Positions 22,304 through 29,376 of a stretch of 64,000 nucleotides of DNA are shown here, one piece after another. The notes below the pieces were generated by a model. The model made no database searches. It saw only the letters and a list, made by a program, of their open reading frames with translations, and was not told where the DNA came from. Source of the stretch: JAWOLE01 sp035263845 (GTDB taxonomy: Bacteria; Acidobacteriota; Thermoanaerobaculia; UBA5066; Gp7-AA6); NCBI GenBank assembly GCA_035263845.1, contig DATFQY010000125.1, positions 1-64,000 of the forward strand. The letters run 5' to 3'. How positions within the stretch are numbered: position 1 is the stretch's first letter; every line of letters starts with the position of its first letter. A program made the position numbers and the translations under genes.

Positions 22304-23046
22304 TGGGCGATTCTAAGCCTCCCGCGATCGAATTCCAGGACGTCGCAAAGAGCTTCGGGGACCTGCGCGTTCTCGACGGGCTGTCGCTGTCCGTCGCCGC
22401 GGGAGAGACCGTGGCGCTGATCGGGCCTTCGGGCTGCGGCAAGACGACCGCGTTGAAGCTCGTCAACCGCCTCCTCGATCCTGACTCGGGCCGGGTCTTC
22501 GTGGAGGGGAGCGAAGCCGCCTCGGAAGACCCGATCGCTCTTCGCCGCAAGCTCGGTTACGTCATCCAGGAGGGAGGGATCTTTCCGCACTGGGACGTCC
22601 GCGCCAACGTCGAGGTGGTCCCGCGGCTCCTCGGCTGGGACGAGGAGAGGCGGCGCCGCCGGTCGGAGGAAGTCCTCGCCATGGTCAACCTGCCCGCCGC
22701 GGAATTCGGGGGGCGGCGGCCACGGCAACTTTCCGGCGGCCAGAGGCAGCGCGTGGGCGTCGCGCGGGCGCTCGCGGCGGACCCTCCCGTTCTCCTGATG
22801 GACGAGCCGTTCGGCGCCCTGGACCCGATCGCTCGCCGCGCCCTCCAGCGCGAGTTCCTCGGCTGGAAGGCGAGGCTGAAGAAGGCGGTGCTGCTGGTCA
22901 CGCACGACATGCGCGAAGCGTTCCTCCTCGCCGACCGGATCGCGGTGATGCACCGGGGGCGAGTCCGACAGGCGGGCACGAAGGCCGACCTCGTTGAGCG
23001 CCCGGCCGACGATTTCGTCCGCGAGTTCGTCTCGGAGGCGTCGTGA
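22303..23046 (+). CDS. Osmoprotectant ABC transporter, ATP-binding protein
   Basis: The 247-residue ATPase energises import of glycine-betaine/choline-type osmolytes. Walker A is GPSGCGKTT (about 42-50), the signature LSGGQRQRVGVARAL and Walker B LLMDEPFGALD; the nearest relatives are OpuCA/OsmV-type ATPases, though the C-terminal CBS domains of longer members are absent. The start is TTG 22303, sharing one base with the start codon of the divergent gene. It overlaps the permease start in GTGA. Confidence 0.88.
   Translation: MGDSKPPAIEFQDVAKSFGDLRVLDGLSLSVAAGETVALIGPSGCGKTTALKLVNRLLDPDSGRVFVEGSEAASEDPIALRRKLGYVIQEGGIFPHWDVRANVEVVPRLLGWDEERRRRRSEEVLAMVNLPAAEFGGRRPRQLSGGQRQRVGVARALAADPPVLLMDEPFGALDPIARRALQREFLGWKARLKKAVLLVTHDMREAFLLADRIAVMHRGRVRQAGTKADLVERPADDFVREFVSEAS
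22310..22315 (-). promoter_or_regulatory. Candidate -10 box TAGAAT of halogenase gene
   Basis: On the minus strand TAGAAT then CGCCCA then ATG 22303, a 6-base gap that fits leaderless transcription. It lies inside the first codons of the divergent ABC gene, mirroring the box at 22290-22295. Confidence 0.5.
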
Positions 23047-23684
23047 GCCTCGCCGCCTACTTCTGGGAAAGGCGCGCGGAGATCCTCGCGCTGACGGGGC
23101 AGCACATCGTGCTCGTCGCGGCCTCCACGCTGCTGGCCGCCGCGATCGCGATCCCGCTCGGCATCGCGCTGACCAGGCGGCCGGCGCTCGCCCGCCCCGT
23201 GCTCGGAATCGCCGGCGTCGTGCAGACGATTCCCAGCCTCGCCCTCTTCGGCTTCCTGTTGCCCCTGCCGCTGATCGGGGGGATCGGCGCTCGCACGGCG
23301 ATCGTCGCGCTCCTCGTCTACGCGATGCTGCCGCTGCTTCGAAACACGTATGCCGGCATCCAGTCGGTGGACCCGGCGATCGTCGAAGCGGCGACGGGGC
23401 TGGGGATGACACCGCGGCAGAGGCTCTGGTGGGTCGAGCTGCCGCTGGCGCTGCCGGTCGTCCTCGCGGGCGTGCGCATCGCGACGGTCGTCTCGATCGG
23501 GCTCGCCACGATCGCGGCGGCGATCGGCGCCGGAGGGCTGGGAGTGCTGATCTACCGGGGAATCGCGATCGTGGACAACCGGCAGATCCTGGCGGGCGCG
23601 GTGCCGGCCGCGCTGCTGGCGCTGGCGGCGGACGGGTTGCTGGGGCTGCTCGAGCGGCGGCAGTCGGCGTGGAGGAAGGCGTGA
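23043..23684 (+). CDS. Osmoprotectant ABC transporter, permease
   Basis: The 213-residue permease has about six hydrophobic segments and the coupling loop EAATGLGMTPRQRLWWVELPLALP, typical of OpuCB/OsmW permeases. Only one permease gene is present, so it would form a homodimer, whereas many OpuC systems use two. GTG 23043 overlaps the ATPase stop; its own stop overlaps the next GTG start. Confidence 0.9.
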   Translation: MSLAAYFWERRAEILALTGQHIVLVAASTLLAAAIAIPLGIALTRRPALARPVLGIAGVVQTIPSLALFGFLLPLPLIGGIGARTAIVALLVYAMLPLLRNTYAGIQSVDPAIVEAATGLGMTPRQRLWWVELPLALPVVLAGVRIATVVSIGLATIAAAIGAGGLGVLIYRGIAIVDNRQILAGAVPAALLALAADGLLGLLERRQSAWRKA

Positions 23685-24547
23685 AGCGAACGATGGCGAT
23701 CGCACTGGCCGCGGCTTTCGCGCTGTCCTGCGGCGGGAAGTCCGGCTCCGTGCGCGTCGGGTCCAAGAACTTTTCGGAGCAGGTCCTGCTGGGAGAGATC
23801 GTCGCGCAAGCGCTCGAAGCGAAGGGTCTCCGCGTGGACCGGAAGTTGAACCTCGGCGGGACCTTCGTGTGCCACAAGGCGCTGACCGCGGGAGACCTGG
23901 ATCTCTACCCGGAGTACACCGGCACCGCGTTCACGGCGATCCTCGCGAAGAAGCCGGTCAACGATTCCGTGGCGGTCCGAAACGAGGTCGACGGCGAGTA
24001 CGGCAAGCGCTGGGGCGCGGTCTGGTCCCCAAACCTCGGTTTTGAGAACACCTTCGCCTTGATCGTCCGCGGCGAGGACGCGCGGCGCTGGGGATTGAAG
24101 AGGATCTCGGATCTGAAGGCCCACGAGGCGGAGATCCGGCCGGGGTTCGGCCCGGAGTTCCTCGAGCGGGAGGACGGGTTTCCCGGCCTCGCGAAGACGT
24201 ACGGGTTGAATTTCGCGAAGCGGCCGGCGCAGATGGACCTGGGGCTGCTCTATCCCGCGCTCCAGAACGGGCAGGTGGACCTGATCGCGGGCAACTCGAC
24301 GGACGGGTTGATCGCGGCGATTGGCGCGGTCGTCCTGGAAGACGACAAGAAGTACTTCCCGCCGTATGACGCCGCGTTCGTGGTTCGGGGCGCGGTCTGG
24401 AAGGAAAACGCCGGGGTGCGCGAGGTCCTGGACCGGCTCGGTGGAACGCTTTCCGCCGAAAGGATGCGCTCGATGAACGCCCAGTTGGACAAGGAGAAGC
24501 GCCGCCCCGAGGACGTCGCGAAGGAGTTCTTGGCGTCGTTGAAGTGA
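23681..24547 (+). CDS. Osmoprotectant ABC transporter, substrate-binding protein
   Basis: The 288-residue binding protein of the OpuCC/OsmX type would deliver quaternary-amine osmolytes to the permease. Marks are VGSKNFSEQVLLGEI after a signal sequence (ALSCGGK could be a lipobox), YPEYTGTA and GNSTDGLI. GTG 23681 has GGAGG 5 bases upstream and overlaps the permease stop; ATG 23693 is an alternative. It is the last gene of the unit. Confidence 0.9.
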   Translation: MKRTMAIALAAAFALSCGGKSGSVRVGSKNFSEQVLLGEIVAQALEAKGLRVDRKLNLGGTFVCHKALTAGDLDLYPEYTGTAFTAILAKKPVNDSVAVRNEVDGEYGKRWGAVWSPNLGFENTFALIVRGEDARRWGLKRISDLKAHEAEIRPGFGPEFLEREDGFPGLAKTYGLNFAKRPAQMDLGLLYPALQNGQVDLIAGNSTDGLIAAIGAVVLEDDKKYFPPYDAAFVVRGAVWKENAGVREVLDRLGGTLSAERMRSMNAQLDKEKRRPEDVAKEFLASLK

Positions 24548-24555
24548 CGACGTGA

Positions 24556-24606
24556 GGCGGGCGGGCGCAGGCCCGCCCCTACGGCCCCTCCCGCCCGGTG
24601 GTGCCC
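24556..24606. repeat. GTAGGGGCGGG-type palindromic repeat, intergenic
   Basis: GGGCGGGC (24559-24566) and GCCCGCCC (24571-24578) form a perfect stem, followed by CCTACGGCCCCTCCCGCCC. The copy at 41709-41738 is nearly identical and the one at 54770-54811 is related in the opposite orientation. It lies between two convergent genes, where it could also act as a terminator. Confidence 0.85.
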
Positions 24607-24608
24607 TC

Positions 24609-25160
24609 TCAGTTCTCGATCAGGCGGAATTGCGGGACGACGTCGCGACCCAGGACGCTTCGGAGCACCGTCGCGTGGAGAACCTCGTCGGAGAGGATCT
24701 TCGCGGCGGACGCCGAAAGCGCGCGGTCCTGGAACTTGTCCACGACGGAGATGTAAGCCCGCGCCGCCCCGACCTCGAGCTTGAACGCCAGCTCCAGGAT
24801 GTCCTTCTCCGTCGCGAGCGGGACGTCGAACTTGTACTCCTTCCTGGAGTCCACGGGCGTGCCGCCCTTCCTCTTGACCGCGTCCGCGACGAGGTCGCGG
24901 TGGATCTCGTGGCTGCCCTGGAAGAGAAGCCCGACTTCCTTCGCCTTCGCCGACAGCAGCCCGCTCTTGCCGGCCAGCCCGTAGGCCCAGATCGCCTCGT
25001 GCTCCAGCGCCAGCGCGGTGTTCAGCAGCACGACGTCGTCTCCCGGCGCCGGCGCCTGTCCGGGCTCGGGCAGCGCGATCAGCGGCCGCCCGGCCGCCGC
25101 GAGCCCCAGCGCCAGTCCGGTCCGCGCCGTGGAGCGAAAGAAATCCCTGCGATGCCACAT
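24609..25160 (-). CDS. Tat-exported ferritin-like domain protein
   Basis: The 183-residue protein starts with a twin-arginine signal (HRRDFFRS, residues 3-10, then a hydrophobic stretch). The mature part is a four-helix ferritin-like domain with Glu/His ligands in LEHEAIWAYG, GSHEIHRD, LEVGAARAY and SDEVLHA, so a di-metal site is likely. It resembles DUF4439-type ferritin-like proteins of unknown function. AGGAG is 9 bases before ATG. A strong terminator separates it from the upstream secreted-protein gene. Confidence 0.8.
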   Translation of the reverse strand: MWHRRDFFRSTARTGLALGLAAAGRPLIALPEPGQAPAPGDDVVLLNTALALEHEAIWAYGLAGKSGLLSAKAKEVGLLFQGSHEIHRDLVADAVKRKGGTPVDSRKEYKFDVPLATEKDILELAFKLEVGAARAYISVVDKFQDRALSASAAKILSDEVLHATVLRSVLGRDVVPQFRLIEN

Positions 25161-25208
25161 GGGTCGTCTCCTCTCGGATTTGGAGACTTCATTGTACAGA
25201 GCGGAAAA

Positions 25209-25250
25209 GAAAAAGGCCCCGGCCCGGCGGCGAGGCGCCGGACCGGGGCC
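25209..25250 (-). terminator. Rho-independent terminator after secreted-protein gene
   Basis: GGCCCCGG (25215-25222) pairs with CCGGGGCC (25243-25250), with GGCG/CGCC pairing inside. On the minus strand it is followed by TTTTTC, the classic layout, 16 bases after the stop of the 25266-26039 gene. Confidence 0.88.
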
Positions 25251-25265
25251 GCGCGGGGGAGCGAG

Positions 25266-26039
25266 TTAAGGCGTGAACTCCACCGCGGCGATGAAACGCG
25301 CGTCATTCGTGGTGTTGTTCGCCACGACGGCGTAACAGGACGCGGGCCCCGAGGGGTCGAACCGAACGTATCCGTTGCTGACGGCCGCGTTCACGGCCCT
25401 CTGCCCCCAGGCGTTGGGAAGGAGCGGGATCGACACCGCCGTCACCTGCGCCCCCGCGGAGTCGAGGATCGTGGCGGTCACGGTGTTCGCCTTCCCGGAT
25501 TCGTTGAAGCAGCCCACGTTGGCTCGGTTGTTCGCGTCGACCGTGACGCCGACGGAAAACGACCGCGAGTCCGTTCCCGGGAACTCCAGCGTCGGCAGCG
25601 ATGTGCCGTACCGGACGCCGGAAGCCGTCGTGTAGATCTCGGCGCTCAGGATGAAGAGGTTGTCGGTCGAGCCGCCGACCTCGGCACCGCTCTGGAACCT
25701 CACGGTCCCCGCCCCGGAATATGCGAAGACCGTGTCGAGGAAGTTCTGGTACGACTTCAGCTCGCCGGCGGCGAGGGTGATCGTCCGCTGCGTCCTCGCG
25801 CCGACGGCGTCGAACAGCGTCACCTGGACCGGGAAGCTCTTGGACGTCGGGTTCATGATGGCCGCGTACGTGGCGAAGGTGGCGCCGGCGAGCCCGGCCG
25901 AGTTGATCATCACGGGAACCGTCAAGGAGTCGGATGCGAAGGCCATCTCTCCGAGCGGGGCCGGCTTGTCCTGGGAAGAAGCCGGCGTCGCGGCGAGCGC
26001 GACCAGCAAACCTGTCATGACCACTGCGAGTTTTTTCAT
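25266..26039 (-). CDS. Secreted hypothetical protein
   Basis: The 257-residue exported protein has a signal peptide (MKKLAVVMTGLLVALAATPASSQ). The mature part is beta-rich with Asn/Thr-rich strands (FATYAAIMNPTSKSFPVQVTLFD; AVVANNTTNDARFIAAVEF) and two cysteines. I recognise no family; such domains are frequent in Acidobacteriota secretomes. GAGGAGG is 4 bases before ATG 26039. It lies 10 bases after the DUF4331 gene and likely shares its mRNA. Confidence 0.75.
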   Translation of the reverse strand: MKKLAVVMTGLLVALAATPASSQDKPAPLGEMAFASDSLTVPVMINSAGLAGATFATYAAIMNPTSKSFPVQVTLFDAVGARTQRTITLAAGELKSYQNFLDTVFAYSGAGTVRFQSGAEVGGSTDNLFILSAEIYTTASGVRYGTSLPTLEFPGTDSRSFSVGVTVDANNRANVGCFNESGKANTVTATILDSAGAQVTAVSIPLLPNAWGQRAVNAAVSNGYVRFDPSGPASCYAVVANNTTNDARFIAAVEFTP

Positions 26040-26049
26040 GGCGTCCTCC

Positions 26050-27621
26050 TCAATCCTGGCAAGGCTGGGGCTTGGTCGGATCCGGGATGTCCGGGACGGA
26101 TTTCGGGTTGGTTCCGCCGTGGCCCTGGAGAAGACCCTGGTGAGCGGGAGCCAGGAACGGGAACCTCGGGAGGAAGTCCTTGTCGTTGGTCTCGACGCCC
26201 TTGGCGAGGCCGGCGTTGGCGTCACCCGCGACGATCAGGCTGATCAAGACGCTGTTTACGTTGACCTGGTGGCGGTTTGGCGCCGTCCCGCCGCCGAGAC
26301 GCCGGCCGTTCGGGAAGGCCGAATCGATCGAGGCGTCCAGGGTGATGACGTCTCCCGTCGAGCCGTCGGCGATCGGGATCGGCCGGTTCAGGTTGATCGC
26401 CTTGATGATGTCCACGCGGCCACCGCCAGCGCCCTTGAGCGTGGCCACGGTCGCGTCCGGAACTCCCAGCGCCTTGTAGATGCCGAGCGCCTCGGCGTCG
26501 CGGGCGAGGACCGGGAACAGGATGTCGGCGCCGAAGTTCGTCACGTCCGTCATCGGCGTCGTGTGGAGATAGAGCGTCTGGCGTGCGGTGCCGACGAGGC
26601 CGGCGTTGAAGAGCGGAAGGGCGTTGCGGCCGACCTGCACGTACCGGCCGGTCCCCTTGTTGCCCGTGATGATGTTGTCGGTGTCGACCGTCTGCGTCTG
26701 TCGCCGGGAAATGCTCGCCCAGATGCGTAGCAGGCCGTCGGTCGAGTTGCCGTCCAGCGTGCCGTTGTGCGGGATGCCGCTCGGGAAGAGCTCGGAGGTC
26801 GGGAGCTCGAGGGCGATCGAGAAGACGTTGAAGCCGGTGAAGACGTCTTCGATCGGAGTGTTGCGCGCTCCGGAGATTCCGCCGAGGTCACTCCGGCCCA
26901 GGTTGACGAGGTCGAAAATCCCCTTCTCGTCGAGCTGGTACGGATCGTCGAACTGGCCCGCGATGATCCGCCCTCCGTTGGAGAGCGACTTGATGAACGT
27001 GTCCACGAACGCCTGGTCGTAGAGGCCCGTGTCGCGGCTGGAGGAATTGCCGGAGTCGTAGCCCTGGAACGGTCCCAGCTTGTAGATGAGCCGGTCGGTC
27101 TGCGGGCCGTGGTTGTTCGGAAGGACGGGGAGGTCCTGGCCGAGGACGACGGGGTTGGGGTTACCGGGAGCCATCAGGCGCGTGACCGTCATGGTCTCGG
27201 TGCCGCCCGTGAGCTGCCAGAGCAGCTCGTTGCCGCCTCCCAGGGGAGCCGTGGGGCTCGGAGGCACGCCCGGATCGAGCTTGTTGGTGAACTCGATCCG
27301 GTAGATCGCCTCGTCCCTCAAGCTCGTTCCCTTCCCGATGTGGAACTCGTAGCGGTAGCCGTTGCACGCCCGAAGGCCCTGGTTGCCCTGACCCGGCTCG
27401 TGGAGCGGGTAGAAGTCCATGATCAGGTAGAGCTTGTCGTGCGCGCCGTTGGACACCCAGGCGTAGGTGTCGGTGTTGTCGGCGCACGGCTCGTTGAGAA
27501 TCGCCAGCGCTTCCCGGTGGCTCGACGCAAGCGCGGGGGCCGCCGTGAGGAGTAGCGACAGGACCGCAAGGGACGCAAAGACACCACCCCCACGACGTGG
27601 AACGGAAAACCTCGAATTCAT
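26050..27621 (-). CDS. Secreted DUF4331 family protein
   Basis: The 523-residue protein has a signal peptide ending PALASSH and then the DUF4331 domain: SSHREAL at the start of the mature protein, TDTYAWV, YLIMDFYP, and GYRYEFHIG. The His-rich opening of the mature protein is typical for the family, whose function is unknown. GGAGG lies 4 bases before ATG 27621. It is divergent from the ECF sigma/anti-sigma pair, which makes it a likely target of that sigma factor. The secreted protein gene follows. Confidence 0.87.
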   Translation of the reverse strand: MNSRFSVPRRGGGVFASLAVLSLLLTAAPALASSHREALAILNEPCADNTDTYAWVSNGAHDKLYLIMDFYPLHEPGQGNQGLRACNGYRYEFHIGKGTSLRDEAIYRIEFTNKLDPGVPPSPTAPLGGGNELLWQLTGGTETMTVTRLMAPGNPNPVVLGQDLPVLPNNHGPQTDRLIYKLGPFQGYDSGNSSSRDTGLYDQAFVDTFIKSLSNGGRIIAGQFDDPYQLDEKGIFDLVNLGRSDLGGISGARNTPIEDVFTGFNVFSIALELPTSELFPSGIPHNGTLDGNSTDGLLRIWASISRRQTQTVDTDNIITGNKGTGRYVQVGRNALPLFNAGLVGTARQTLYLHTTPMTDVTNFGADILFPVLARDAEALGIYKALGVPDATVATLKGAGGGRVDIIKAINLNRPIPIADGSTGDVITLDASIDSAFPNGRRLGGGTAPNRHQVNVNSVLISLIVAGDANAGLAKGVETNDKDFLPRFPFLAPAHQGLLQGHGGTNPKSVPDIPDPTKPQPCQD

Positions 27622-27673
27622 AGACCCTCCTTTGTGTGCTGAGACGCCCAACCTCGGTTTCAAGGCCAGTACG

Positions 27674-28336
27674 GTGGGGGCTCCGGTATTGGATTTCGGA
27701 GACGGCGGTGATATTTGTGCCTCAGAGGATTCGAGACTGGGCGAACCGACGAGCACCGGCGACGCGGCGGAGTCCGACCGCGCCCTCGTGGCCAGGGTGG
27801 AGGCCCGCGATGCCGAAGCGCTCGGGATCCTTTACGACCGCCACTCCGCGAGGCTCCTCGGCCTGGCACAACGGATCGTCGGCGACACCGGCGAGGCGGA
27901 AGAAGTCCTCCAGGAGGTCTTCCTTCACGTCTGGAGAGCCGCGGCGACCTACGACCCCGCGCGGGGGCCGGTGCTGGCTTGGCTGCTCGTGGCGACCCGG
28001 AGCCGCTCGATCGACCGGGTCCGGTCGCGGCGTCCCGCCGGGGCCGGCATCTCGCGCAGCCTGGAGGGTGCTCCCGAGGCGGCCTCGCGCGAAGACATCG
28101 AGAAGGACGCCGCCACCCGCGAGTGGGAGGAGCGGTGCCGGGCGGCGATCGCGGAGCTGCCGGCCGACCAGAGGCGGGCGCTCGAGCTTGCGTACTTCGA
28201 AGGATTGACCCAGCAGGAGATCGCCGAGGCGACGGCGAGCCCACTCGGGACGGTCAAGACCCGGGTGAGACTGGGGCTGATGAAACTCCGCGAGCGCGTT
28301 GCAACGTATCGCAAGGGTGAGGGACATGGCGCATAG
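27674..28336 (+). CDS. ECF RNA polymerase sigma factor
   Basis: The product of about 220 residues has sigma-70 region 2 (LYDRHSARLLGLAQRIVGDTGEAEEVLQEVF) and region 4 (ELPADQRRALELAYFEGLTQQEIAEATASPLGTVKTRV), typical of the SigK/RpoE-like ECF group. The start is uncertain: GTG 27674 has AAGG 8 bases upstream; TTG 27689 is possible, and the first 35 residues look unstructured. Its stop overlaps the anti-sigma gene by 11 bases, so the pair is co-expressed. It presumably controls the divergent DUF4331 unit and itself. Confidence 0.88.
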   Translation: MGAPVLDFGDGGDICASEDSRLGEPTSTGDAAESDRALVARVEARDAEALGILYDRHSARLLGLAQRIVGDTGEAEEVLQEVFLHVWRAAATYDPARGPVLAWLLVATRSRSIDRVRSRRPAGAGISRSLEGAPEAASREDIEKDAATREWEERCRAAIAELPADQRRALELAYFEGLTQQEIAEATASPLGTVKTRVRLGLMKLRERVATYRKGEGHGA

Positions 28337-29141
28337 CGACAGGTTCGAAGAGCTGGCGGCCCTCCAGGCCCTCGGCCTGCCTTCGCCGCAGGAGGCGGCG
28401 GAGCTGTCGCGCCACCTCGCGGAAGGCTGCTCCATCTGCGAGGAGCTGATCGCGGACTACCGCAGCGCTGCCGCGACACTGTCCGTCGAAGCGCCGCCTC
28501 GCACGCCATCGCCGGAGCTGCGCGGGAAGATCCTGGCGAGCCTGCCGGGTACACCGTCGCTCGCGTTCCGCCGCGAGCCGTCGAGGCCGGTCCCCCGGGC
28601 CATCTCCCGCCGGGAGAGTGAGAGGGGCGCCGGGTGGTGGGTGGCCGCGGCGGCGGCGATCCTCGCGGCGGTCCTGATCTGGGACGACGCGCGGATCCGG
28701 CGCCAGAGGGAGGATCTGCGGAGCCGGGCAGGGCAGCTGTCCGCCGAGCTTTCCAGCGCCCGGGCCGAGGCGGCCCGGCGTGACCTGCGCGTGCGGGTCC
28801 TCGAAAGCGACGACGTCAAAGTCCTCTACCTCGGCGGCAAGGACCCGCAGCCTTCCGCGCGCGCGAAGGTGTTCTGGAGCGAGAAGGCGAAGACCGGGAT
28901 GATCCTCGCCGGCAACCTCGCCGCGCTTCCGCCGGACAAGCAGTACGAGCTCTGGGTCTTCTCCGAGGGCAAGCCCGTGGCCGCGGGAGTCTTCGACGCC
29001 GATCCTTCCGGCCGCGCCCTCTTCGAGTCCACACACCTTCCGGGTCTCGTCGCGGCGCAGAACTTTGCCGTGACGATCGAGCCGCGCGGCGGCGTGCCCC
29101 AGCCCACCGGTCCAATCGTCCTCGTCGGCACTCAGTCCTGA
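28326..29141 (+). CDS. Membrane anti-sigma factor (RskA-like)
   Basis: The 271-residue protein has an N-terminal zinc-finger-like anti-sigma domain (SRHLAEGCSICEELI), a membrane helix (WWVAAAAAILAAVLIW, about 105-120), a coiled-coil stretch and a periplasmic RskA-type domain (YELWVFSEGKPVAAGVF; VAAQNFAVTIEPRGG). It would hold the sigma factor inactive until an extracytoplasmic signal releases it. The sequence AISRRESERGAG right before the membrane helix comes from a palindromic repeat. ATG 28326 has GAGGG 5 bases upstream. Confidence 0.88.
   Translation: MAHSDRFEELAALQALGLPSPQEAAELSRHLAEGCSICEELIADYRSAAATLSVEAPPRTPSPELRGKILASLPGTPSLAFRREPSRPVPRAISRRESERGAGWWVAAAAAILAAVLIWDDARIRRQREDLRSRAGQLSAELSSARAEAARRDLRVRVLESDDVKVLYLGGKDPQPSARAKVFWSEKAKTGMILAGNLAALPPDKQYELWVFSEGKPVAAGVFDADPSGRALFESTHLPGLVAAQNFAVTIEPRGGVPQPTGPIVLVGTQS
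28601..28627. repeat. Palindromic repeat, CTCTCCC/GGGAGAG family, in anti-sigma gene
   Basis: ATCTCCCGCCGGGAGAGTG followed by AGAGGGG, the same layout as at 4389 and 7215. It is in frame between the anti-sigma domain and the membrane helix. Confidence 0.65.
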
Positions 29142-29177
29142 CTAAGGAGCGTCCTGCTGCCGGGACGGGCTTGCCCC

Positions 29178-29208
29178 AAAAAAACACCGCCTCGATTTCT
29201 CGAGGCGG
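29178..29208 (-). terminator. Rho-independent terminator downstream of S9 peptidase gene
   Basis: CCGCCTCG (29187-29194) pairs with CGAGGCGG (29201-29208). On the minus strand the stem is followed by seven T (29184-29178). It lies 169 bases after the peptidase stop and 37 after the convergent anti-sigma gene, so it may serve both strands, though the U-tract favours the minus strand. Confidence 0.85.
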
Positions 29209-29376
29209 CGTGATCGGTCAGGACACCGATTGTGCGAAAGGCGCCCGACTGACGTCTCTATCAAGCAATATCTGTGCCGTTGGCCGGATCACGAAGCAGG
29301 CCCATTTGCTTCGGTGATTTTTCGCGGGATGATCCGGCCGGCCGTACGGCGTTCAAGTTTTCGGATCGCGAATCTT

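Noticed and set aside
24541..24610. Repeat after the osmoprotectant operon as a plain rho-independent terminator
   Set aside because: No T-tract follows the stem on either strand, and near-identical copies occur elsewhere in coding DNA, so a repeat element explains it better.
27622..27720. TTGAAAC and CGTCTC upstream of the DUF4331 gene as an ECF-type promoter
   Set aside because: The two elements are only 10 bases apart, far shorter than the roughly 16 bases of ECF promoters, so the match is probably chance.
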